Source: Puniceicoccaceae bacterium
Lineage (GTDB): Bacteria; Verrucomicrobiota; Verrucomicrobiia; Opitutales; Coraliomargaritaceae
DNA: 64,000 bases
Assembly: GCA_018402305.1 (NCBI GenBank)
Contig: JAGYJE010000009.1
Coordinates: 1 to 64,000 of the forward strand
Direction: 5' to 3'
A program made the translations under genes and the position numbers. This document shows positions 16,417 to 25,370 of the stretch, in pieces. Under the pieces are notes generated by a model, which ran no database searches, was not told the DNA's origin, and saw only the letters and a program-made list of their open reading frames with translations. The stretch's first letter is position 1. Each line of letters opens with the position of its first letter.

Positions 16417-17274
16417 TCAACTGTCAGGTATCGTCAGGCTATTCCAGTTAATCGTCAGATAATTTTCGCCATCATTGCTACGCCATCTACGGCAAGCCTC
16501 CGTCATCCGCCATTAATTTCCATGCCCAAAAAGAAAACCACCACCAAGAAGCAAGTCGACGCCCTCGTCCATGAGGACGCCAAGCGGAAGAACATCCCCA
16601 CCGCCGAGTTCGAGTCGGTCATGGATAAGGACGCTTAGACCCCCATCGAGCTGGCCTACGCCCGGCGCAACCGCGACCTCGACCCCCAGCTCGTCTGGCG
16701 GGGCAAGGACGAGCAGGACTGGTCCGACCTCGTGGTGCAGGCCCCGCCCCTCTACATTCAGGAAAAAGTCCACCCAAAGGCCCTGATCGACGACCTCCGC
16801 CGCCGCACCGAGGCCGACGAGGCCGGCTCCGAGCCGCAACTCGATCTCTTCGGCGATTTCAACGGCCTGCCCAACGAAGAAGCCAAGACCGAATTCTACC
16901 AGCACGACGCCAACTGGACCAACCGCATGATCCTCGGAGACTCCCTCCAGGTCATGCCCTCCCTCGCCGAGCGCGAAGGCCTCCGTGGCCAGGTGCAGTG
17001 TGCCTTTTTTGACCCGCCCTACGGCATCAAGTTCAACTCCAACTTCCAGTGGTCCACCACCTCACGCGATGTCAAAGACGGCAACCAGGCTCACATCACC
17101 CGCGAGCCGGAAATGGTCAAAGCCTTCCGCGACACCTGGCGCGACGGCATCCACTCCTACCTCACCTACCTGCGCGACCGCCTAACCGTGCTCCGGGATC
17201 TGTTGAGCGAGTCCGGCAGTGTTTTCGTCCAGATCGGGGATGAGAATGTCCACCGGGTCCGGGCGCTGATGGAT

Positions 17275-17825
17275 GAGGTGTTTGGAGAGGATTGTTTTAT
17301 ATCTATGATCGCCTTCACTAAAGGTGCGACTGGTTTGGGGGCATCTGATAAGATTTCTGGACGCTTAGATTATTTACTCTGGTATGGCAAGGATTCTGGA
17401 TCTCATAAATTTCGACGGCTCTTTGAAATTCGAAAAGACGATGTAAATGCGAACTTTAATTGGGTTTACATGCCCGATGAACAGTATCGTCGCATGAACG
17501 CCGATGAAAGAGCAAAGAAATGCGACTTGCCAGAGGGGGCTAGAACATTTGGCGATGTTTCTCTTACTAAACCCGGGCCAGGTCGAAAGTTTGAAATCGA
17601 GTTTCGAGGCAGAAAATTTGATTCAGGTAAAAGATGGTGGGGTATGCAAATCGAATCACTTGAGAGAGCTCTAAAAACAGGTCGCGTCGATCAGTTTGGG
17701 AACGCCCTACGGCAACTTAGATTCCAAGATGAATCCTCAGCTGTTGCATATGGGAACCTTTGGGGAGGTTTTCTAGGTCAAAATGACCCTGTCTATGTAG
17801 TTCAAACCAACACTGAGATAGTTAA
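17275..17825 (+). other. AT-rich mosaic segment of mod, presumed target-recognition domain
   Basis: Within the GC-rich methyltransferase gene, base and codon use change sharply near 17275 and return near 17825. The segment encodes the region from DCFISMIAFTKGATGLGA to VYVVQTNTEIVK, between motif IV and motif I, where beta-class enzymes carry the target-recognition domain. This pattern is expected if that domain was exchanged by recombination. Confidence 0.65.
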
Positions 17826-18679
17826 GCGCTGCCTCCTCATGGCCACCGACCCCGGCGACCTCGTCCTCGACCCCACCTGCGGTTCCGGCACCACTGCCTT
17901 CGTCGCCGAGCAATGGGGCCGCCGCTGGATCACTATCGACACCTCCCGCGTCGCGCTTGCGCTGGCTCGCGCTCGTATCATGGGTGCCAAGTATCCCTTC
18001 TATCTTCTTTCCGACAGCAAAGAGGGGCAGAAAAAGGAAGCCGAGCTGACCCGCACCGCTCCCTCCGAAACACCCACCTACGGCAACATCCGCCAGGGCT
18101 TCGTTTACGAGCGCGTGCCGCACATCACCCTCAAATCCATTGCGAACAACGCCGAGATCGATGTCATCTGGGAGGACTACGAGCAGCGCCTTGCACCGCT
18201 CAGAGAACAGTTGTCAGAGGCCAGTGGTCAGAAGGAGACGCTGGAAGAGTGGCAAATCCCACGCGAAAAGCCGAAAGACTGGGCACCGTCCATCAACGCA
18301 CTGCTCACCGAATTCTGGGAGCAGCGCATCGCCCGCCAAAAGGAGATCGACGCCTCCATCGCCGCCAAGGCCGAATCCGAATACCTCTACGACCGGCCCT
18401 ACGAGGATAAGAAAAAAGTCCGCGTCGCCGGGCCCTTCACCGTCGAGAGCCTCTCCCCGCACCGCACCCTCGGGGTGGACGAAGACGACGAGCTGATCGA
18501 CCCGCTCGACGCCAAGGAAGGCCCCGGCCATTACAACGAGAAGCAGGACTTTGCCTCCATCATCCTCGAAAACCTCAAAACCGCCGGGGTCCAGCAGGCC
18601 CACAAGGAGGACAAGATCAACTTCACCTCCCTCAATCCTTGGCCCGGCGACCTCGTCTGTGCGGAGGGCACGTTTTTCA

Positions 18680-18772
18680 GAGAGCAGGAATCAGGGGACA
18701 GTGGTCAGGACTCCGATGACGCGGGGACCGCAGATTCGTCCTCCGCCATCCGCCATTCGCCATCCGGCGAAA
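18680..18772 (+). repeat. Low-complexity in-frame insertion in mod
   Basis: This stretch encodes an acidic/serine-rich linker (EQESGDSGQDSDDAGTADSS). It contains CAGTGGTCAG, also present at 18222-18231 in a second linker (SEASGQKE), and a CCGCCATCCGCCATTCGCCATCC-like run of GCCAT repeats. It resembles the repetitive tracts seen between genes elsewhere in the window. Confidence 0.45.
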
Positions 18773-19389
18773 GCCGGGCCGCCATCTTCATCGGCCCCGA
18801 GTTTGGCACCGTCGCCCGGGCCGACCTCGTCGCCGCCGCCCGCGAGGCCGGGGATGCCGACTTCGACGTGCTCATCGCCTGCGCCTTCAACTACGAAGCC
18901 CGCACCACAGAGTTCGACAAGCTCGGCCGTCTCCCCGTGCTCAAGGCTCGCATGAACGCCGACCTCCACATGGCCGACGAACTCAAGAACACCGGCTCCG
19001 GTAACCTCTTCGTCATCTTCGGAGAGCCCGATATCGACCTCCTACCCGCCGACCACGGCCAGCTCCGCGTCAAGGTCAACGGCGTCGATGTCTTCAAGCC
19101 CCAAACCGGCAAGATCGAGTCCAGCAACACCGACGAGATCGCCTGCTGGTTCATCGACACCGACTACAACGAAGAAAGCTTCTTCGTCCGCCACGCCTAT
19201 TTCCTTGGAGCCGCCGATCCCTATAAGACCCTCAAGAACACCCTCAAAGCCGAAATCAACCCCGAAGCCTGGGAAACCATCTACTCCGACACCTCCCGCC
19301 CCTTCAACAAACCCAAATCCGGAAGAATCGCCGTCAAAGTCATCAACCACCTGGGCGATGAAGTGATGAAGGTTTTTCGGGTGTAGCAT

Positions 19390-20295
19390 ATGAGCGAACT
19401 TAGGAATAAGATCGGGGAGAGGCTGCCAGACCAACCACTCTACCACTATACTTCAATGGATGGCTTGATGGGGATCCTTGAAAATAAGGAGGTTTATGCG
19501 AGTTCTATACTCCATTTAAATGACACAAAAGAATATTTCGAAGGTGTAAGCATAATTGACGAGGTCTTCAAAAAAAAGAAAGCCGGTGCTAGTGAGGATC
19601 AGAAATTTTTTGACGACGTTGAGAAGGCCATAGATCTTTTTAATGAGAAGGATGTATTTATTTCATCTTTTAGTGAACATCATGACCAACTAAGCCAATG
19701 GCGTGGATATACACCAGCAAACTCCGGATACTCAGTAGGTTTTAATTTCATCAGAGATAAGTTCACCGATAAGAACACTAAGTGGCTTGATACAGATGGG
19801 TCTTTTATACTGTCGCAGTGCATTTATGATGAGGCTAAAAAATACGAAAAGTCCGATCAATTAGTTGATCAATTTGCAGCGCAGTGGTTAGACGACAAAA
19901 ACGAACCGGAGATAGGACTACAAACGGGATCACAAAAGTGGCACGTCGCCCCGCGGTCGGTAATTTTCTATTTATTTTTCAGAACCGTATTAGCTTCAGT
20001 GTGTAAGAACTCGTCTTTCAGCGAAGAGGCAGAATGGCGCTTAATTTACATAAAGCCTGATAAAACGATGATTAAATTCCGAAAGGGACTATCTTCATTG
20101 ATTCCTTACATGGAAATCCCGCTAGACCCGAGTCCGCCTGAATCAAGTGATAAGTATGCCGAAATTTGTCGTGTTGTTATTGGCCCTACTCCTAACAAGG
20201 ATTTAGCAGAATCTGCGCTGAAGAGATTTATCGAAACCTCCGACAAATCAATTATAAGCGTCTCCCAAAGCGCTATACCCTACCGCTCCTGGTAA
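19390..20295 (+). CDS. DUF2971 family protein
   Basis: A 301-aa protein with the DUF2971 hallmarks: LYHYTSMDGLMGILENKEVYAS near the N-terminus, LHLNDTKEYFEGV, FISSFSEHHDQLSQWRGYT (the conserved SFS...QWRGY motif), GYSVGF and a late EEAEWRLIY. The biochemical function of DUF2971 is not established; members are frequent in accessory and defence loci. The gene is strikingly AT rich compared with mod and the following helicase, yet it is separated from each by only 3 bp, so it looks like cargo placed precisely inside an existing operon. Confidence 0.85.
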   Translation: MSELRNKIGERLPDQPLYHYTSMDGLMGILENKEVYASSILHLNDTKEYFEGVSIIDEVFKKKKAGASEDQKFFDDVEKAIDLFNEKDVFISSFSEHHDQLSQWRGYTPANSGYSVGFNFIRDKFTDKNTKWLDTDGSFILSQCIYDEAKKYEKSDQLVDQFAAQWLDDKNEPEIGLQTGSQKWHVAPRSVIFYLFFRTVLASVCKNSSFSEEAEWRLIYIKPDKTMIKFRKGLSSLIPYMEIPLDPSPPESSDKYAEICRVVIGPTPNKDLAESALKRFIETSDKSIISVSQSAIPYRSW

Positions 20296-20298
20296 ATT

Positions 20299-22380
20299 AT
20301 GAACTTCCGCCTTGCCAGCACCTTCAACGACAGCCTGCTCAAACTGAACGGCGAGGAGCAGAAGGCGGTCAAGACCACGGCCTTCGACCTGCAACTCAAT
20401 CCCGCGAGCCCCGGCATGAGATTTCACAAGCTGGACAAGGCGAAGGACAAGAACTTCTGGTCGGTCCGGGTGAGCCGGGACATCCGCATCATTGTCCACA
20501 AAACGAGGGCTGATCTGCTGCTCTGCTATGTCGGCCACCACGAAGACGCCTACCATTGGGCCGAGCGGCGGAAGCTCGAAATCCACCCCAAGACTGGTGC
20601 TGCGCAGATCGTGGAAATCCGCGAGACGGTGCAGGAGATCAGGGTGCCGGTCTATGTGGAGGAAGCACAGGCACCGCTCAAGAAACCGGCGATCTTCGAA
20701 ACATATCCCGACGACGAGCTGCTCGGCTACGGCGTGCCGGAGGAGTGGCTGGGTGACGTCAAGAAAGCCGACGAGGACAGCATCCTCGAACTGGCCGACC
20801 ATCTGCCGGAAGAAGCCGCCGAGGCCTTGCTGGAGCTGGCCACAGGCGGCACCCCACTGGCGGCGACCGCTGCCAGCGCAACGGGAGCAAAGGACCCCTT
20901 CGAGCATCCCGATGCCCAGCGCCGCTTCCGCGTGATGTCAAACATCGAAGAGCTGGAACAAGCCCTGGAATACCCATGGGAAAAGTGGACGCTCTTCCTC
21001 CACCCCACCCAGCGGGAGATCGTCGAGCGCGACTACAGCGGCCCCGTCCGCGTCTCCGGCACCGCGGGCACGGGCAAAACCATCGTCGCGCTCCACCGCG
21101 CCGTCACGCTGGCCAAGCGCGATCCGGATGCCCGGATACTGCTGACCACTTTTTCCGAAGCCCTAGCACGGGCGCTCCGCGTCAAATTGCGTCGCCTCAT
21201 CCACAACCAGCCCATGCTGGCCGAGCGGATCGACGTGGAAGCCATTGTGGTGGCCGGAAAGCGGCTTTACGAGCGCAGTATCGGCCCACTGGACTTGCTC
21301 ACCGCTCAGGAAATCGACCTCTGGCTGAAAGCAGCAGCCGCCGCACAGCCGGACGTCGCCTTCAGCCAAAGCTTCCTCCTCGCGGAGTGGACGCAGGTCG
21401 TCGATGCCTGGCAGCTCAAGTCATGGGAAGACTACCGCGACGTGCGCCGCCTCGGGCGCAAGAGCCGCCTCAACGAAGCCAAGCGGGCAGAGCTTTGGGC
21501 CGTCTTCCATGCGGTGCTCCAGCGTTTGCAAAACTCCGGCAAGCAAACCGAGGCTGGCATGTTCACCGCCTTGGCCAACAAGTTGCAATCCGCCAAACAC
21601 GCGCCCTACGACTATGCCGTGATCGACGAGGCGCAGGATGTCAGCGTGGCTCAGCTCCGCTTCCTCGCCGCACTCGGCGGCGAGCGGTCGCAGAGCCTCT
21701 TTTTCTCCGGCGACCTCGGCCAGCGCATCTTCCAGCAGCCCTTCTCCTGGTCGAGCCTCGGCGTGCAGATACGCGGCCGCGCCAAGACCCTGCGCATCAA
21801 CTACCGCACCTCCCACCAAATCCGCTCACAGGCCGACTGCTTGCTCGACCCCGAGATCTCCGATGTCGACGGCAACACCGAACGCCGGACCGACACCATT
21901 TCCGTCTTCAACGGCCCGGCACCCCGCATCCAAGTGCTGGGAAGCGAGGCTGAAGAAATCCAAGCCGTGGCCGATGCCCTCAAGCAATGGACGGCCGACG
22001 GCATCCGCCCCAACGAAATCGGCGTCTTCGTCCGCTCCGAAGCCGAGATACCCCGGGGCCAAAGCGCCATCGAAGCTGCCGGACTCCAAGCCAACCCACT
22101 CACCGAGGCCTTCGAGACCAAGCCCGGCACCGTCGTGCTCAGCACCATGCACCTCGCCAAAGGCCTCGAGTTCCGCGCCGTGGTCGTGATGGCCTGCGAC
22201 GACGAAGTCATCCCCAACCAAGCCCGCATCGATGCCATCGGCGACACCGCCGACCTCGAAGACATCTACAACACCGAGCGCCAGCTCCTCTACGTCGCCT
22301 GCACCCGAGCGCGGGATCAGCTTCTAATTACAAGCACAGACCCTGCCTCCGAGTTCGTCGATGACCTAGCCTTAGGTTAG
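20299..22380 (+). CDS. RelE-like toxin domain fused to UvrD/Rep-type SF1 helicase
   Basis: A 693-aa fusion. Residues 1-90 (FNDSLLKLNGEEQKAVKTTAF ... FWSVRVSRDIRIIVHK ... LLCYVGHHEDAYHWAERRK) match the RelE/ParE toxin fold, including the basic strand RVSRDIRIIV. A linker of about 150 aa leads to an SF1 helicase: Walker A VSGTAGTGKTIVALHRA (about 252-268), Walker B YAVIDEAQDVS (about 438), TLRINYRTSHQIR, STMHLAKGLEFRAVVVMACDD and motif VI LLYVACTRARDQLLI (about 661). UvrD-like helicases with toxin-like N-termini occur in defence islands. Activity of the RelE part is unproven. It is GC rich like res and mod and ends the operon. Confidence 0.85.
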   Translation: MNFRLASTFNDSLLKLNGEEQKAVKTTAFDLQLNPASPGMRFHKLDKAKDKNFWSVRVSRDIRIIVHKTRADLLLCYVGHHEDAYHWAERRKLEIHPKTGAAQIVEIRETVQEIRVPVYVEEAQAPLKKPAIFETYPDDELLGYGVPEEWLGDVKKADEDSILELADHLPEEAAEALLELATGGTPLAATAASATGAKDPFEHPDAQRRFRVMSNIEELEQALEYPWEKWTLFLHPTQREIVERDYSGPVRVSGTAGTGKTIVALHRAVTLAKRDPDARILLTTFSEALARALRVKLRRLIHNQPMLAERIDVEAIVVAGKRLYERSIGPLDLLTAQEIDLWLKAAAAAQPDVAFSQSFLLAEWTQVVDAWQLKSWEDYRDVRRLGRKSRLNEAKRAELWAVFHAVLQRLQNSGKQTEAGMFTALANKLQSAKHAPYDYAVIDEAQDVSVAQLRFLAALGGERSQSLFFSGDLGQRIFQQPFSWSSLGVQIRGRAKTLRINYRTSHQIRSQADCLLDPEISDVDGNTERRTDTISVFNGPAPRIQVLGSEAEEIQAVADALKQWTADGIRPNEIGVFVRSEAEIPRGQSAIEAAGLQANPLTEAFETKPGTVVLSTMHLAKGLEFRAVVVMACDDEVIPNQARIDAIGDTADLEDIYNTERQLLYVACTRARDQLLITSTDPASEFVDDLALG

Positions 22381-22438
22381 GATTTTACGGGCAAGTCGGA
22401 ACTTGCTTGTTTTCGCTCTTTCTCTGAATCTTGATCCT

Positions 22439-22720
22439 ATGGAAAAGGAAGTTTTTCAGTTAAATTGCTGGTTTGAGGGGCACGTGCAGGGTGTGGGGTT
22501 TCGCTACCAGACCGTGAGCGTGGCCAAGGGCTTTGAGGTGACGGGTTTTGTTCGTAATCTGGCGGATGGCCGGGTGCATCTCTATGCCGAGGGCGAGGAG
22601 AGCGAGGTGCTGGCTTTTCAGGCCGAGGTCGAATCGGAGCTGAAAGACTACATTCGGAACTCGGAAATTCAAACGGAGCAGGGAACCCGGACCTGCCAAA
22701 ATTTTCGAATACAACGATGA
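22439..22720 (+). CDS. acyP: Acylphosphatase
   Basis: A 93-aa protein from the ATG at 22439. It has the two acylphosphatase signatures: FEGHVQGVGFRYQTVSVAKGFEVTGFVRN (catalytic Arg in GVGFR, Asn in FVRN) and the downstream DGRVHLYAEGEE. The enzyme hydrolyses carboxyl-phosphate bonds. It is the first ordinary gene after the defence island, 58 bp past the helicase stop. Confidence 0.92.
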   Translation: MEKEVFQLNCWFEGHVQGVGFRYQTVSVAKGFEVTGFVRNLADGRVHLYAEGEESEVLAFQAEVESELKDYIRNSEIQTEQGTRTCQNFRIQR

Positions 22721-22808
22721 AAATTCGGTTTCTGAAAAAGTTGAAGCGCGACCAAGCTGCCGCCGAATTGAGCGCTGGCCGGTGCACACCCCCTATTTAA
22801 ATACTGCC

Positions 22809-23720
22809 ATGAAAACCCCTGCAATCCGTATTTCCAATCTAACCAAAGACTTCGCCGTCGGCATCCGCGGGATGAAGCTGCGTGCCGTGGATGCCCTTTC
22901 TCTGGAGGTGGGGGATAACGAAATCTTCGGCCTACTGGGGCCCAATGGCTCCGGCAAGAGCACGACGATCAAGATTATCCTCGGGTTGCTCGAGCCCTCC
23001 ACCGGATCCTGCGAAATTTACGGCGAGCCGAGCCGGCGGGTGAGTGCGCGGCGCAGTGTCGGCTTTTTGCCGGAGGCGCCGTATTTCTACCGCTACCTGA
23101 GCGGTCGCGAACTGGTGCGCTACTATGCGCGCCTCTGCGCGGTGCCGCGGTCGGAGATCGACTGGGCGGTTGACTCGGTGATCGATTTGGTGGGCATGAG
23201 CGAAGCGGCCCATCGCCGGGTGGGGACCTATTCAAAAGGGATGCTGCAACGCATTGGCCTCGCCCAGGCATTGGTGCATGATCCTCAACTCGTTATCCTC
23301 GACGAGCCGACGGCGGGGGTTGATCCGCTTGGTTCGGCGGCGATTGCCGATATTGTGCGTGAGCTGAAGCGGCGCGGAAAGACGGTCCTGCTATCGTCGC
23401 ACTTGCTGGCGCAGATCGAGGGGCTCTGCGACCGGGTGGCCATCCTTCACCGCGGCCAACTGGTCAAAGAGGGACGGGTGGACGACTTGGTCGAAGAAAA
23501 AGACGCCGAAGCGCTCGTCGTGCAGGGCCTGACGCCGGAGGGCCGGGCGGCTGTGGAGGCGACGATACAAGCGCAGGGGGGGCACCTAGCCCGGGTGGAG
23601 AAACCGCGCCTGAGCCTCGACGCTTATTTCCTAAAAGAAGTCCACGAGCAGGAAAGTGCCTACGCAGCCAAAAACAAGGCCGCAGATGAGTCAACTGACG
23701 GAAAGGACGGTTCGGCATGA
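22809..23720 (+). CDS. ABC transporter ATP-binding protein
   Basis: A 303-aa protein from the ATG at 22809 (MKTPAIRISNLTKDFAVG). It has Walker A GLLGPNGSGKSTTIKI, signature YSKGMLQRIGLAQALVHD, Walker B LVILDEPTAGVDPLG and the H-loop VLLSSHLL. These are typical of exporter ATPases of the DrrA/NatA type paired with ABC-2 permeases. The C-terminal 60 residues form a charged tail. The stop overlaps the permease start by 4 bp (ATGA). Substrate unknown. Confidence 0.92.
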   Translation: MKTPAIRISNLTKDFAVGIRGMKLRAVDALSLEVGDNEIFGLLGPNGSGKSTTIKIILGLLEPSTGSCEIYGEPSRRVSARRSVGFLPEAPYFYRYLSGRELVRYYARLCAVPRSEIDWAVDSVIDLVGMSEAAHRRVGTYSKGMLQRIGLAQALVHDPQLVILDEPTAGVDPLGSAAIADIVRELKRRGKTVLLSSHLLAQIEGLCDRVAILHRGQLVKEGRVDDLVEEKDAEALVVQGLTPEGRAAVEATIQAQGGHLARVEKPRLSLDAYFLKEVHEQESAYAAKNKAADESTDGKDGSA

Positions 23721-24559
23721 GTGCAGCAGAATCATTCACACGGGTCCGCTTGATTGCCGGGACGACCTTTCTGGAGGCGGTCCGGCAGAAGTTTTTCAAC
23801 TCGCTGCTGCTGATTTCCGTGGCGCTCGTCGCCAGCTCGACCTTCTTCCAGCAATTTGATTTTGGCGCGGGGGAGCTGAAGTTCATCACAGACTTTGGCT
23901 TTGGTGCCTTGTTCTTCTTTGGCTCGATCCTCTCGATTACCGCGACGGCGCAGCTCTTTTTCAATGAGATGGAGAATCGTACCGCGCTGACTATGCTGGC
24001 CAAGCCGGTCTACAAGCTGGAGTTTCTTGCCGGCAAGTTTCTTGGGGCTCACCTTTTGATGCTTTGCTTTACGCTGGTCATTACGCTGGTCCTGTCGGGC
24101 ATTCTCTATTGGCGTGAGGCGGCCATCGTGGCGCAGTTGGGGGCGGAGGCGCTGGCCGATGGGCCTCTGATCCGCTATGGCGACGTCTTCCTCTTCGGCT
24201 TCCTGCAGTGGATGAAGTTTGGCATCCTCGCCGCGATCACACTTTTTGTGGCGAGCTTTTCCAATACGAATCTCTACACCATCGTGGTGTCCTTTTTCAT
24301 GCTTATCATCTGCCAACTGCAGTATATCGCGCGTGATGCCTACAGCGGGATGGAAGCGGGCTGGGAGCGTTTCTTCGTTTTCGGCCTGGGGCTGATCTTT
24401 CCCAATTTTCAACTCTTCAATGTGGGGGATCAGCTTGTTTTTGACGTCGAGCAGGTGCTGCCGGCTACGGTCGTGCTGCGGATGACGGCCTATGGTCTCA
24501 TCTACACGATCGCATTCATACTGCTTGCTCAACTCAACTTTCGGCGGAGGGAAATCTAG
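23717..24559 (+). CDS. ABC-2 type transporter permease
   Basis: A 280-aa integral membrane protein. A first helix is FFNSLLLISVALVASS; the motif NEMENRTALTMLAKPVYKLEFLAGKFLGAHLLML is the conserved cytoplasmic segment of ABC-2 permeases (NosY-like, energy coupling to the ATPase). Further helices follow at LCFTLVITLVLSGILY, ILAAITLFVASFS, LYTIVVSFFMLIICQL and LIYTIAFILLA. It forms a transporter with the preceding ATPase. Confidence 0.88.
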   Translation: MSAAESFTRVRLIAGTTFLEAVRQKFFNSLLLISVALVASSTFFQQFDFGAGELKFITDFGFGALFFFGSILSITATAQLFFNEMENRTALTMLAKPVYKLEFLAGKFLGAHLLMLCFTLVITLVLSGILYWREAAIVAQLGAEALADGPLIRYGDVFLFGFLQWMKFGILAAITLFVASFSNTNLYTIVVSFFMLIICQLQYIARDAYSGMEAGWERFFVFGLGLIFPNFQLFNVGDQLVFDVEQVLPATVVLRMTAYGLIYTIAFILLAQLNFRRREI

Positions 24560-24565
24560 GGCCCG

Positions 24566-25360
24566 ATGCAATCCATCCTGCAACATCCATTGCTCCAACG
24601 CACTTTGCGGGTTCTCACCGTCTTGCTGGCCCTGCTGCTGCTTGGGCTCTTGACCCGCCCAGTTGAGGCGCCCGCTTGGCAGGTGGTGAAAGCAGGGCAG
24701 CCGGAGATGAACCTGGAAGCGATCGAAGGCTCGCTTGGACAGGGGCTCGTTATCGGAGTGCTGGGTGGGTTTCGGGCGATTTTGGCCGATTTTCTCTGGA
24801 TTCGAACCAATACGGTCTGGGAGCGGAAGGACCGGGCGAAGCTCGATGCCATGATCCGCCTCGTCACCACGCTGGATCCCCGGCCGGAGTTTTTCTGGAT
24901 TAACGGGAGTCGTATGATCGCCTATGATGTGCCAAACTGGAGGATTCGTGAAGAGGGTGGCTACGACGCAGTGCCCGAAGCACGGCAGCAGGTGCTCGAC
25001 CTCGAGCAGGCCGAGCAGGCCTTTAAGCTGATTGATACCGCTCTCGACTTCCATCCCGAAAACGCACGGCTCTACCTCGAAAAGGGGCAGATTTATTTGA
25101 ACCGACTGAAGGATGATGCCAACGCAGCCGAGTGGTTTCTTAAGGCCTCTCAAAAGCCCGGCGCGCCGTTTTTCGCGGCCCGCATCTACGCGGAGCTTCT
25201 GCGTCGCCAAGGGAAAAACGCCGAGGCCTATGCCTACTTGAAAGAGCTGCACCGAGAGCTGCCGGACAGCCCCTTCGCGCAAAAGGGCGTCATCCTGGAA
25301 CGCATCAGTGAGCTGGAAGACGAGTTGAAGATTCCCGTGTGGGAGCGGTATCGGCCCTGA
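24566..25360 (+). CDS. Membrane-anchored TPR-like protein
   Basis: A 264-aa protein 6 bp after the permease stop. An N-terminal membrane helix (VLTVLLALLLLGLLT, residues about 16-30) is followed by a conserved block ILADFLWIRTNTVWERKD and DPRPEFFWINGSRMIAYDVPNWRI. TPR-like helices follow (AFKLIDTALDFHPENARLYLEKGQIYL, AARIYAELLRRQGKNAEAYAYLKEL). Proteins of this layout accompany ABC-2 exporters in Verrucomicrobiota-type genomes. Function unknown; it may assist the transporter at the cytoplasmic membrane. Confidence 0.7.
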   Translation: MQSILQHPLLQRTLRVLTVLLALLLLGLLTRPVEAPAWQVVKAGQPEMNLEAIEGSLGQGLVIGVLGGFRAILADFLWIRTNTVWERKDRAKLDAMIRLVTTLDPRPEFFWINGSRMIAYDVPNWRIREEGGYDAVPEARQQVLDLEQAEQAFKLIDTALDFHPENARLYLEKGQIYLNRLKDDANAAEWFLKASQKPGAPFFAARIYAELLRRQGKNAEAYAYLKELHRELPDSPFAQKGVILERISELEDELKIPVWERYRP

Positions 25361-25370
25361 GCTGCCAGCC

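Larger units (their letters stand above)
16522..19386 (+). pseudogene. mod: Type III-like adenine DNA methyltransferase (Mod) with in-frame TAG at codon 39
   Basis: Counting from the ATG at 16522 the ORF is 954 codons long, interrupted only by TAG at 16636-16638, where a CAG (Gln) codon would fit. The frame then continues cleanly: LVWRGKDEQDWSDLVVQAPPLYIQEKVHPK, catalytic motif IV FFDPPYGIKF (about residue 163), then SAM-binding motif I VLDPTCGSGTTAFVAEQWGR (about 449). Motif IV before motif I is the beta class typical of type III Mod. Without readthrough, translation could restart only at a GTG near 16732, losing 70 residues. An AT-rich block (about 17275-17825) between the motifs is the likely target-recognition domain. 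The stop may be a real inactivating mutation or a base-calling error. Confidence 0.85.
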
